From NCBI RefSeq assembly GCF_019924045.1, contig NZ_JAHXBN010000030.1:1-10905 (forward strand): a stretch of DNA of 10,905 nucleotides. The letters run 5' to 3'. The notes below the pieces were generated by a model. It was not told where the DNA came from and made no database searches. It was given only the letters and a program-made list of their open reading frames with translations. This DNA is from Dyadobacter fermentans (GTDB lineage: Bacteria; Bacteroidota; Bacteroidia; Cytophagales; Spirosomataceae). The position numbers and the translations under genes are program-made. How positions within the stretch are numbered: the first letter of the stretch is position 1; each line of letters starts with the position of its first letter. This document shows positions 1 to 6,294 of the stretch, in pieces.

Positions 1-90
1 GCCCATTTGCGTTTCTACCAATATTACATGCCTGACGGCATTTGTTTCCCCATCAGTAAAAACCAACCATACTTAATTATAACTACCGCC

Positions 91-170
91 ACATGACCAA
101 CCCTGACCAGATTTAACCACACCTGACTACACCTAACAACTCCTGACCACACCTGACAACACCCGACACC
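91..170. repeat. 10-bp tandem repeat, about 8 degenerate copies
   Basis: Eight consecutive 10-bp units with consensus ACCTGACCAC run without a gap or slip. The best copies are ACCTGACTAC, TCCTGACCAC and ACCTGACAAC; units 1 to 3 and 5 are more degenerate. The array lies upstream of the haem-protein gene. The period is close to one helical turn of DNA. An ORF on the opposite strand crosses it, but its low-complexity translation looks like a by-product of the repeat. No promoter or RNA gene is evident inside it. It differs in period and consensus from the heptad family elsewhere in the window. Confidence 0.8.
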
Positions 171-242
171 CCGTCTGTCCACTTCACCCCCGAATGTGTC
201 CAACTCAGCCCGAAACCAATTCCCGACCATAGCGTACAAGTC

Positions 243-250
243 TACTTTTG
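243..250 (+). promoter_or_regulatory. candidate Bacteroidota -7 element (TACTTTTG)
   Basis: TACTTTTG matches the Bacteroidota -7 consensus TAnnTTTG exactly and ends 18 bases before the ATG at 269. No good TTTG -33 box is visible about 19-21 bases upstream, so the assignment is tentative. If it is real, transcription would start near 255-258, giving a very short leader. That would exclude the TTG at 248 as the translation start and support the ATG at 269. Confidence 0.35.
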
Positions 251-268
251 AGCAAAAAACAAACCGCT

Positions 269-1207
269 ATGAACACCCTGAAACGCCACAGATACCGTAA
301 CGCCGCCGCGATCGTAGCAGGCATTCTTTTTACCAGTTTCGTTGTATTGCAAGTCAACAGCCCGAAGATTGAAAATCCGCCGGTAACCTCGGAATTTCAC
401 GGGCCGGAAGAGGTAACCCGCATCCTGAAACGCTCATGCTACGACTGCCATTCCAACGAAAGCAACCTGCGCTGGTACGATAAAGTGGCGCCATTCTCCT
501 ACAAAGTCGCTGCCGATGTGGAGGAAGCTCGGAAGCGGTTCAATTTTTCGGAATGGGACAGTATTCCGAAGGCCGATCAGGAAGGCAAGCTCTGGTACAT
601 CGTCAATATGATCGACGCCGGTCGGATGCCCCTGCCTGAATATGCCGCTGCGCACCCGTCCGCAAAGGTGACGCCCGCCGAGCTCGCGATCCTGAAAAAC
701 TATGTGACCAGCATTTCCCGTAAGCATTATGCGGCAGGCGATACCGCCGCGATCGTCGAAAAGCCCAAACTGTCGCACATTCAGACTTCCATCAACGGCA
801 TCCCCTATTTCGATGACTACAAAAACTGGAAGGTGATCAGCTCCACCGGCCGCCCCGACAATGGCACCTCTCGCATTATCTATGGAAACGACGTAGCCGT
901 AAAAGCCCTGGAAGAAAACACCATCCTCCCCTGGCCCGACGGCGCGGTGATCGTAAAAGTGGTATGGAACAGCCAGGCACCCGACGCCGACGGCAATGTG
1001 AAGCCCGGCAATTTCAACAACATCCAGATCATGGTCCGCGACGCCAAAAAATTCGCAGAAACCGAGGGCTGGGGGTTCGCAAGGTTCAGCGGCCTCGATT
1101 TGAAGCCTTACGGAAAGACGGCAGCGTTCGCCACGAGCTGCATCAACTGCCACCAACTCGCTAAAGGGACCGGATTTGTGTTCGATATTCCAACGAAGCC
1201 GAGGTAG
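269..1207 (+). CDS. haem-binding domain / cytochrome P460-like exported protein
   Basis: The product is 312 aa from the ATG at 269. An in-frame TTG at 248 would add seven residues, but it overlaps the candidate -7 element, and the ATG puts a basic stretch directly before the hydrophobic segment. An N-terminal signal/anchor (about residues 10-29) implies a periplasmic protein. The first domain has CYDCH (C57, C60, H61), followed by aromatic residues and an MPLPEY segment, the pattern of the Haem_bd family. The second domain (about 185-312) resembles cytochrome P460: an IIYGND strand, a KVVW strand and a terminal CINCH (C291, C294, H295). Two c-type haems are therefore expected (inference). The role is probably periplasmic electron transfer or a peroxidase/oxidase-like activity; substrate unknown. 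The next gene encodes another exported protein with a CxxC motif. Family assignment is fairly sure, function is not. Confidence 0.85.
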   Translation: MNTLKRHRYRNAAAIVAGILFTSFVVLQVNSPKIENPPVTSEFHGPEEVTRILKRSCYDCHSNESNLRWYDKVAPFSYKVAADVEEARKRFNFSEWDSIPKADQEGKLWYIVNMIDAGRMPLPEYAAAHPSAKVTPAELAILKNYVTSISRKHYAAGDTAAIVEKPKLSHIQTSINGIPYFDDYKNWKVISSTGRPDNGTSRIIYGNDVAVKALEENTILPWPDGAVIVKVVWNSQAPDADGNVKPGNFNNIQIMVRDAKKFAETEGWGFARFSGLDLKPYGKTAAFATSCINCHQLAKGTGFVFDIPTKPR

Positions 1208-1216
1208 ACTTAGCGT

Positions 1217-1286
1217 GACCGCCGACCATAGAGCGTAGACCATGGACCGCCGACCATGGACCATAGACCGTCGATTGGCGATGTCG
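1217..1286 (+). repeat. GACCNNN heptad array, forward, after haem-protein stop
   Basis: Ten consecutive 7-bp units begin nine bases after the stop codon. They read GACCGCC, GACCATA, GAGCGTA, GACCATG, GACCGCC, GACCATG, GACCATA, GACCGTC, GATTGGC, GATGTCG; the last two are decayed. The phase is kept throughout. An inverted block of the same heptads follows at 1318-1345, so the transcript could fold into an imperfect stem. Short heptanucleotide arrays are known in other bacteria, for example the cyanobacterial STRR sequences; whether these are related is unknown. Confidence 0.8.
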
Positions 1287-1314
1287 CATAGCACCAAATT
1301 CCTCAATTCACCCA

Positions 1315-1396
1315 AACCATGGTCTGCGGTCCATCTTCCATGGTCAACTATTCAAATGATCACCAGACCCGACTCGGTCGGCGGTCAAAACAACCC
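1315..1396 (-). repeat. inverted heptad block and duplicated leader, copy A
   Basis: Four heptads in reverse orientation (NNNGGTC: CATGGTC, TGCGGTC, CATCTTC, CATGGTC; 1318-1345) are followed by a non-repetitive spacer containing ATGATCACCA. Two more reverse heptads (CTCGGTC, GGCGGTC; 1373-1386) and an AAAACAA tail complete it. The same layout with similar sequence recurs at 2218-2311 before the lipoprotein gene. This copy ends about 27 bases before the DUF1223 start, so it must be part of that gene's leader or promoter region. Confidence 0.75.
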
Positions 1397-1422
1397 AATC
1401 AACCATTAAATCACCAAAAATC

Positions 1423-2208
1423 ATGAAAACCAACATCATCACTTCGATTTTTCTGTCTCTTGGCATTTCGATCTCTGCTATGGCTTTTAATGCAAATACT
1501 GATGACAATTCTGCCAACAAAGGCTTCGCGGTCGTCGAACTCTTCACCTCAGAGGGCTGTTCCAGCTGCCCGCCGGCCGACAAGCTCCTTGCGAAAATCC
1601 AGGAGGAGCACGCAGGCAAGCCGGTTTACATCCTGGCATTCCACGTCGATTACTGGAACCACCAGGGCTGGCGGGATGTGTTCAGTGAAAAAGACTTTAC
1701 AAAACGGCAGTACCAATATGCGAGCTGGCTCCAACTCGAAACGGTTTACACGCCGCAGGTAGTCGTAAATGGCAGGCACGAGCTGATCGGCTCACAGGAA
1801 GAAACACTCAGACGAGCCCTGAATATTGAACTGAACTCCGCAGCCCCGGCACGATTAAATGCGGAAGCACAAATCGAAGGCGGAAAGCTGAAACTCACTT
1901 ACCAGGCATCAAATGCCGCCCGAAATACCGTATTGCAGGTTGCATTGGTGCAAAAAGTGGCGCATACGATGGTGAAGCGGGGCGAGAATGCGGGCCGGTT
2001 ACTACCCCACGTGCAGATCGTCCGCCGCATTCAAAGTTTCCCTGCGGCGACCGCCGGTAATGTAGCGGTGAACCTCCCCGAAGGCTTCAACCCCACTGAA
2101 TGGGAAGCGATTACGTTCCTGCAAAACACACAGAACGGTAGCATTGTGGCCGCTGACAGACCTGTTATTGACGGCCGACCGCAGACCGCCGACGGCCGAG
2201 CGCGTTAA
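1423..2208 (+). CDS. DUF1223 thioredoxin-like secreted protein
   Basis: The product is 261 aa. The N-terminal hydrophobic stretch (residues 5-21, ending in SAMA) is a probable signal peptide. VVELFTSEGCSSCPPAD (about 37-53) is the hallmark of the DUF1223 family: a thioredoxin-like fold with a CxxC pair (C46, C49), followed by FHVDYWNHQGW and a TPQVVVNGRHE strand with the cis-Pro-like TPQ. This suggests a periplasmic thiol-disulphide protein; its substrate is not known. The last 12 residues (250-261, DGRPQTADGRAR) are encoded by a run of GACCNNN heptads, so the C-terminus is probably not native. The start ATG lies directly after the duplicated leader repeat. The upstream haem protein with CxxCH motifs makes a role in the same envelope compartment plausible, but this is inference. 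Confidence 0.88.
   Translation: MKTNIITSIFLSLGISISAMAFNANTDDNSANKGFAVVELFTSEGCSSCPPADKLLAKIQEEHAGKPVYILAFHVDYWNHQGWRDVFSEKDFTKRQYQYASWLQLETVYTPQVVVNGRHELIGSQEETLRRALNIELNSAAPARLNAEAQIEGGKLKLTYQASNAARNTVLQVALVQKVAHTMVKRGENAGRLLPHVQIVRRIQSFPAATAGNVAVNLPEGFNPTEWEAITFLQNTQNGSIVAADRPVIDGRPQTADGRAR
2170..2204 (+). repeat. GACCNNN heptad array inside the DUF1223 3' end
   Basis: Five phased heptads (GACGGCC, GACCGCA, GACCGCC, GACGGCC, GAGCGCG) form the last codons of the DUF1223 gene; the TAA follows one base later. They belong to the family found just after the haem-protein and response-regulator stops. Here the array lies before the stop, and the reading frame runs through it. Confidence 0.8.
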
Positions 2209-2217
2209 AGTAACGTC

Positions 2218-2311
2218 AAACCATGGTCGATGGTCCATCGTCCATGGTCAAATATCCCAAACGATCACCATACTCCGCCGGCGGTCAGCCGTCCGCGGTC
2301 AAAACAAACCA
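2218..2311 (-). repeat. inverted heptad block and duplicated leader, copy B
   Basis: Four reverse heptads (CATGGTC, GATGGTC, CATCGTC, CATGGTC; 2222-2249) are followed by a spacer with ACGATCACCATAC. Three more reverse heptads (GGCGGTC, AGCCGTC, CGCGGTC; 2280-2300) and an AAAACAAACCA tail complete it. The layout and much of the sequence match 1315-1396, spacer included. It ends seven bases before the lipoprotein ATG. Confidence 0.75.
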
Positions 2312-2318
2312 TACTCTC

Positions 2319-2816
2319 ATGAAAAACCTCATAGCAGTCTTCGTTTTCGCTGTATTCGCACTGACAAGTTGCCAGCAGCCGCGCAAGTTCACACCTGCAC
2401 CCGAAACCATCTTCGACGATCATGGACTGCACGTGATCACCTCCTTCCACAACGACCGTACCCGCACGATTTCGGTGCTTTACGGCAATGATGAGGCCCT
2501 CGCACATGCGGGTGGCGAGCGCGCCGGTACGCCCGGCGTGACGACGCGCGGCGTGGCGACGCCCGGCGTACCGGCGCCCGGCGAACTTTTCAAGCTGGTG
2601 ACTTGGGACCTGAAACAAAACCCGCTCTGGTTTGGCAGTGATATCAATGGCGGCTTGCTATCGGTGGAAACGGTGGTTGTTTCCGCCGGCGAATCGGGTC
2701 CGGCGATCGAATACACGATTGACAATTCGGCTCAGAAAACGGGCAAAAATGCCGTTTCAAGCAATGCAGAGCGGATTAGTTTTATATTTGCCCAACGGGC
2801 GTCTGTTTTCCCGTAA
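2319..2816 (+). CDS. small lipoprotein with P460-like core and 5-aa repeat
   Basis: The product is 165 aa from the ATG at 2319. The reading frame opens further upstream, but that part is the repeat leader. A lipoprotein signal ends in LTSC with the acceptor cysteine at C18. The core has ISVLYGNDEAL (51-61), then FKLVTWDLKQNPLWFG (91-106) and LLSVETVVV. This parallels the IIYGND...KVVW order in the P460-like domain of the first gene, so a related fold is inferred. No CxxCH is present, so covalent haem binding is not expected. Residues 71-90 are four tandem 5-aa units (TPGVT, TRGVA, TPGVP, APGEL) encoded by a 15-bp GC-rich repeat, probably an expanded loop. It lies 18 bases before the sensor kinase gene, so co-transcription is plausible. 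Specific function unknown. Confidence 0.75.
   Translation: MKNLIAVFVFAVFALTSCQQPRKFTPAPETIFDDHGLHVITSFHNDRTRTISVLYGNDEALAHAGGERAGTPGVTTRGVATPGVPAPGELFKLVTWDLKQNPLWFGSDINGGLLSVETVVVSAGESGPAIEYTIDNSAQKTGKNAVSSNAERISFIFAQRASVFP
2529..2588 (+). repeat. 15-bp minisatellite within lipoprotein gene
   Basis: Four 15-bp units each centre on ACGCCCGGCGTG or a close variant (ACGCGCGGCGTG, GCGCCCGGCGAA). The unit length is a multiple of three, so the frame is kept and the product carries a Thr/Ala-Pro-Gly-Val pentapeptide series. The stretch is much more GC-rich than the surrounding gene. Confidence 0.8.
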
Positions 2817-2834
2817 ACCGGTTCACGAACAATC

Positions 2835-3854
2835 ATGGTACAAAAGACATTCAGGGTTTCGGCGGTAATCGTCTGGCTGAGTTCCGTGTCGCTGGGCATA
2901 CTCACCACGGTGCCCAAAATAGCCGAGAAGCATCCCAATGGTTTTGAAGCGATTACCAGCGCGCTGATCACCACCTCATTCACATTGTTTGTGTGGTATT
3001 TCAATATCTACTCGCTGCCCAAGTTCACGAAGGAGCATTCATCCTCGGGCTTTTCGTACCCGCTACTGTTCCGTAGCATCGCCATCGGCATGGTGCTCAT
3101 GTTCCTGATGGTAGGCGCACAAAAACTGGCTATCCCTTCGCTGGACTTCGGGCCGGTGGTACTGATGTTCGAAGTACGGGGGATCATGATCAACCTGATC
3201 TTCTATATGCTGCTGCATTTGCTTTACCAGACCCATCGCAACCAACAGGTGATCCTCGAACTTGAACGCAGCAAGGCCGACAACCTCGGCGCACAGTATG
3301 AACTGCTGAAACAACAGGTCAACCCGCATTTCCTCTTCAACAGTCTCAGCACCCTGAAATCCATGGTGGAACTGGAAGACAAGAACAGCGTCGACTTCAT
3401 ATTGAAATTATCTGACTTTTACCGGTTTACATTAGAAAACAGAAAACTCGACCTGATCAGTCTTGCGGAGGAAATTGAAATACTCGACGCTTACATGTAT
3501 TTGCTGAAAGCACGGTTTGAAGAGGGAATCGAGCTCGAATACCGGATCCCGGAAGACGTTTACCGTACTTGGATACCGCCGTTCACACTGCAACTGCTCG
3601 TCGAAAACTGCATCAAGCACAATGTGGTTTCGCTCGATAAGCCGCTTCACATTACCATATATGAGGAGAACGGCCTGCTGATCGTCGAGAACCCGCTGCA
3701 ATTGAAGAAGAACCCCGAGCATTCCACCGAGGTAGGGCTCGACAATATCAACCGGCGGTATTTCCACCTGCTGAACCAAAAAATACAAATCGAAAACGAC
3801 CAGGAATATTTCAGGGTCAAACTGCCGCTCATTCATGAAAATCGTAATCATTGA
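2835..3854 (+). CDS. LytS-family sensor histidine kinase
   Basis: The product is 339 aa. Four hydrophobic segments (about 6-26, 36-60, 75-100, 105-131) place the N-terminal half in the inner membrane, with no sizeable periplasmic domain. A short coiled-coil-like linker leads to QVNPHFLFNSL, the His_kinase (PF06580) phosphoacceptor motif with H165. The ATPase part has LLVENCIKHN (N258) and VGLDNINRRY (G301); the first glycine box is reduced to IVENP, which is common in this family. The kinase should autophosphorylate and pass phosphate to the LytTR regulator encoded next. The two genes overlap by 20 nt, so translation is probably coupled. The signal is unknown; the lipoprotein just upstream could be an accessory sensor, which is inference. 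Confidence 0.92.
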   Translation: MVQKTFRVSAVIVWLSSVSLGILTTVPKIAEKHPNGFEAITSALITTSFTLFVWYFNIYSLPKFTKEHSSSGFSYPLLFRSIAIGMVLMFLMVGAQKLAIPSLDFGPVVLMFEVRGIMINLIFYMLLHLLYQTHRNQQVILELERSKADNLGAQYELLKQQVNPHFLFNSLSTLKSMVELEDKNSVDFILKLSDFYRFTLENRKLDLISLAEEIEILDAYMYLLKARFEEGIELEYRIPEDVYRTWIPPFTLQLLVENCIKHNVVSLDKPLHITIYEENGLLIVENPLQLKKNPEHSTEVGLDNINRRYFHLLNQKIQIENDQEYFRVKLPLIHENRNH

Positions 3855-4602
3855 AGACGAAATCAAAACGGCCCGCTCGCTGGCACAGCTCATCACGACG
3901 CTCCGGCCCGAAGCCGAGGTGGTAGCCACGATCCAGAGCGTAGAGCGGGCCGTTTCCTACCTCACCGAAATGCCCCAGCCCGACCTGATATTTATGGACA
4001 TCCAGCTTTCGGACGGCCTTTGTTTCGAAATTTTCGAGTCGGTGAAAGTGGTACCGCCGGTGATATTCTGCACTGCCTATGACCATTATGCGATCGAGGC
4101 ATTCAAGGCTAATGGCATCGATTATCTGCTCAAACCATTTAAAAAAGAGCATATTGAAGGCGCGCTGGACAAGCTAAGCCAGCTAAAAAGCTATTTTTCC
4201 ACCGAAAAACCGCTGGTACCCGAGCTCGAATTACTTCTGAAAAGGCTCGGCGAGCCCGAAGGCAAAAAGAGCTTCCTCGTTTTCAGGCAAAACAAATACA
4301 TCACGATCAAAACCGAGACAATCGCCTTCTTTTACATTCACAATGAAACTACCTGGCTGCGCACATTCGATAACCAGGATTACACCATCGCGCAGCCGCT
4401 GGAAGAAGTGCAGGGCATGGTGGCGTCGTCACAGTTTTACAGGCTCAATCGCCAGTATCTGGTCAATTTCGATGCGGTGAAGGAAGTGGAGCATTATTTT
4501 TCGCGGAAGCTCTTTATCAAACTCACGATCCCGACGCCCGAAAAGCTGCTGATAGGAAAGGAAAAAGTGAGCCATTTTCTCGGCTGGCTGGAAAATCGCT
4601 GA
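3835..4602 (+). CDS. LytTR-family DNA-binding response regulator
   Basis: The product is 255 aa. The receiver domain (about 1-118) has the acidic pair E7/D8, phosphoacceptor D55 in LIFMDIQLSDG, T80 and K100 in DYLLKPF. A linker leads to a LytTR DNA-binding domain (about 147-252), recognised by FLVFRQNKYITIKTETIAFFY and the FYRLNRQYLVN strand-turn. It is the cognate partner of the overlapping LytS-type kinase. Targets cannot be read from the window; LytTR proteins bind short direct repeats, and I found no convincing pair upstream of the neighbouring genes. The TGA is followed at once by three GACCNNN-type heptads and then a strong terminator. Confidence 0.93.
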   Translation: MKIVIIEDEIKTARSLAQLITTLRPEAEVVATIQSVERAVSYLTEMPQPDLIFMDIQLSDGLCFEIFESVKVVPPVIFCTAYDHYAIEAFKANGIDYLLKPFKKEHIEGALDKLSQLKSYFSTEKPLVPELELLLKRLGEPEGKKSFLVFRQNKYITIKTETIAFFYIHNETTWLRTFDNQDYTIAQPLEEVQGMVASSQFYRLNRQYLVNFDAVKEVEHYFSRKLFIKLTIPTPEKLLIGKEKVSHFLGWLENR

Positions 4603-4621
4603 CCGCGCGTCGCCGACCGCA
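4601..4621 (+). repeat. three GACCNNN heptads overlapping response-regulator stop
   Basis: GACCGCG, CGTCGCC and GACCGCA follow one another in phase. The first begins on the second base of the TGA stop. This is a small member of the heptad family and again sits at a 3' gene end in forward orientation. Confidence 0.6.
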
Positions 4622-4626
4622 AAAAG

Positions 4627-4663
4627 AAAAATCCATTGAACATAATAGGATCAATGGATTTTT
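4627..4663. terminator. intrinsic terminator, probably bidirectional
   Basis: A perfect 13-bp inverted repeat (AAAAATCCATTGA / TCAATGGATTTTT) surrounds an 11-base loop. The stem core ATCCATTGA is flanked by A and T tracts, so a U-run forms on either strand. It lies 24 bases after the response-regulator stop and about 115 bases past the stop of the convergent hydrolase gene, so it can serve both. Confidence 0.85.
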
Positions 4664-4778
4664 AACTACATAACTCAATAGCAATAACCGCACTTGGTGT
4701 ACCTGTTATTGTGGTCGAAATATATCGTTAAGAAGCAGGCGGTGTAATTAAAAATGAATTAAAAAATATCCCGCTTCC

Positions 4779-5459
4779 TCAGATCGTGATGGTCTGACCT
4801 ATTTCCGGCAAATGCAGCGCCAGGCCGGCGTCAGCGAAAGCCTTGATTGCCGCGGCCTTATCCACTTTGATAAACCCGAAAGTATCATAATGCACACCCA
4901 GCACCTGGGTCACGCCGAGCATTTTCGCAGCTTCGATGGCGTCTTCGATCCCCATCGTCAGCACGTCGCCGATTGGCAATGCCGCGAAATCCAGTTTAGC
5001 CCATTTCGGAATGAGCGACATATCGAGCGTCAGCGCAGTATCGCCGCTGTAATAGAAATTCCCATCTTCGGTTTTGAATGCAAAACCCTCTGCCACCCCG
5101 GCATAGCTACCATCCTGAAAGCTGCTCGAATGCACGGCTGCCGTGCCTTTCGCGGTACCAAAATCGAACGTCCATTTGCCGCCGGGATTCAACGGGTGCA
5201 CGTTCTTCACCCCCTGCGCACCGAAATGCGTGTAGAGTTCCCAGCTGCCGACCACCATCGCGTCGTTATTGTTAGCGATCTTCACCACATCGTGCGAGTG
5301 GTCGAAATGGCCGTGCGACACAAAAATATAATCCACCCGGATGTCGTCCGGGTTAATGCCTTTGGCCAGTTCGTTGCCTGATATAAATGGATCGAAAAGG
5401 ATCGTTTTGCCTCCTGCAACTACGGAAAAACAGGAGTGGCCGTAATAGGTTACTTTCAT
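4779..5459 (-). CDS. UPF0173 metal-dependent hydrolase (MBL fold)
   Basis: The product is 226 aa from the ATG at 5459, MKVTYYGHSCF being the usual beginning of the family. The frame opens 37 codons further upstream, but that extension has no family character. Metallo-beta-lactamase-fold ligands are visible: SHGHFDH (H49, H51, D53, H54), H110, D140 in YYSGDT, and H190 near the C-terminus. The length fits UPF0173 / YtkL-type hydrolases, which are cytoplasmic; no signal peptide is seen. The natural substrate is unknown. It is transcribed alone and convergent with the two-component genes. A weak promoter match lies upstream on the minus strand: TTTG (5507-5504), 19 bases, then TATTATTA (5484-5477); I do not rely on it. 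Confidence 0.92.
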   Translation of the reverse strand: MKVTYYGHSCFSVVAGGKTILFDPFISGNELAKGINPDDIRVDYIFVSHGHFDHSHDVVKIANNNDAMVVGSWELYTHFGAQGVKNVHPLNPGGKWTFDFGTAKGTAAVHSSSFQDGSYAGVAEGFAFKTEDGNFYYSGDTALTLDMSLIPKWAKLDFAALPIGDVLTMGIEDAIEAAKMLGVTQVLGVHYDTFGFIKVDKAAAIKAFADAGLALHLPEIGQTITI

Positions 5460-5613
5460 TGTTTCAGTTTTTAATGTAATAATACTGCCGTCCCGGGAGC
5501 TGTCAAAATGATGCTGGCACAAAAAAGTGTATGAAAGGTAATGCATGCTTAATCGTCCATTTCTACCCAATCGGGCACATGTAACCGAAGGTATTCTTAT
5601 ACAGCGATTTATG

Positions 5614-5628
5614 GGGAAAATTTTTCCC
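5614..5628. promoter_or_regulatory. perfect 7-bp inverted repeat, possible operator
   Basis: GGGAAAA-T-TTTTCCC is a perfect palindrome around one base. It lies about 8 bases upstream of the candidate -33 box and about 85 bases before the first gene of the pilus-like operon, a position that suits a regulator site. The loop is too short for a good hairpin, so a protein-binding site is more likely than a terminator. Confidence 0.35.
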
Positions 5629-5635
5629 AGTTTCG

Positions 5636-5666
5636 TTGGAAATACGTAAAAGTACTTCTACATTCG
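5636..5666 (+). promoter_or_regulatory. candidate promoter of the pilus-like operon
   Basis: TTGG (5636-5639), 19 bases, then TACATTCG (5659-5666) approximates the Bacteroidota pattern TTTG - N19-21 - TAnnTTTG with one mismatch in each box. It would give a leader of about 40 bases before the ATG at 5711. Confidence 0.3.
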
Positions 5667-5710
5667 TGAGCATTTATGATGCGAATTAAAATTCACTATC
5701 TAATTCTTTC

Positions 5711-6286
5711 ATGATTATGAAAAAACGTTTCTCCCTTCTCTCGTTCATGTTTGTGGTGGTGTTGGCTGGCTTCTCGGGCCGTGCAGTGGCGCAGGACACA
5801 CAAACCGACAACCATCAGATCTCTGTGGTTGTACCTGTCGTAGCTTTGCTCGACCTAGAAACCTCTGCAACCAGAAATTTTACAGCCAGTTTTACCAAAC
5901 CGACCAACGACGAAGCAGGTGAAAAGATCCTCGCCCCAGCCGATAACAGTACCATCTGGCTCAACTACACATCGATCCAGGCAGGAACCACTACCAAGAA
6001 AGTAAATGTGAAAGCCAGCGCATTAGTCGAGGGCGTGGACATCCACATCGTAGCCGCAGCCGCTGCGGGAGGCGCTGGTACAAAGGGAACTCCGACAGCC
6101 GGCGGCTTCAACCTGACGACAGCCGATCAGGCACTCATTACCGATATCGGAAGTGCTTATACGGCTTCGGGACCGACCAGCGGCCACCAGCTTACTTATT
6201 CTTTCATCGCTGCCGACGCCAATTATGCAAACCTGCGCTCCGGCACGACGAACGTGACAGTGACCTATACGCTCGCGGATAACTAA
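5711..6286 (+). CDS. secreted pilin-like subunit 1
   Basis: The product is 191 aa; ATGs at 5711 and 5717 are both possible (MIMKK). A signal peptide ends at about AVAQ (residue 28). The mature protein is small, rich in Thr, Ala, Val and Asn, without cysteine, with alternating hydrophobic strands as in beta-sandwich subunits. It begins with HQISVVVPVVALLDLE (35-50) and ends with YANLRSGTTNVTVTYTLADN (172-191). Both ends, plus a central NSTIWLNYTS strand and HQLTYSF, recur in the subunit encoded at 9796-10341, so the two are paralogues. The Ala/Gly stretch at 115-123 is unique to this copy. First gene of the operon, eight bases before the chaperone-like gene. It is likely the major exported fibre or surface subunit; this rests on context and strand pattern, not on a recognised family. 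Confidence 0.75.
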   Translation: MIMKKRFSLLSFMFVVVLAGFSGRAVAQDTQTDNHQISVVVPVVALLDLETSATRNFTASFTKPTNDEAGEKILAPADNSTIWLNYTSIQAGTTTKKVNVKASALVEGVDIHIVAAAAAGGAGTKGTPTAGGFNLTTADQALITDIGSAYTASGPTSGHQLTYSFIAADANYANLRSGTTNVTVTYTLADN

Positions 6287-6294
6287 GATCCTGA

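Noticed and set aside
28..46. Small hairpin ATGCC-TGAC-GGCAT followed by TTGTTT, as a terminator
   Set aside because: The stem is only five base pairs, the T-run is interrupted, and no upstream gene is visible.
24..239. Minus-strand ORF of 71 aa upstream of the haem-protein gene
   Set aside because: It runs through the 10-bp tandem repeat, its translation is low-complexity, and it has no recognisable domain or start context.
434..1315. Long minus-strand ORF (293 aa) opposite the haem-protein gene
   Set aside because: It is a shadow of the plus-strand gene: the plus frame has CxxCH motifs and a signal segment, while the minus translation has no family character and starts in the heptad array.
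1217..2311. CRISPR array
   Set aside because: The repeats are contiguous 7-bp units without unique spacers of constant length, and no cas gene is present.
4682..4711. CAATAAC / GTTATTG inverted repeat in the gap between convergent genes
   Set aside because: Seven AT-rich pairs with a 16-base loop and no T-run on either strand; too weak to call a terminator or RNA next to the strong hairpin at 4627-4663.
5460..5570. Upstream 37-codon extension of the MBL-fold hydrolase
   Set aside because: The family begins at MKVTYYGHS; the extension has no conserved features and lies in the likely promoter region.
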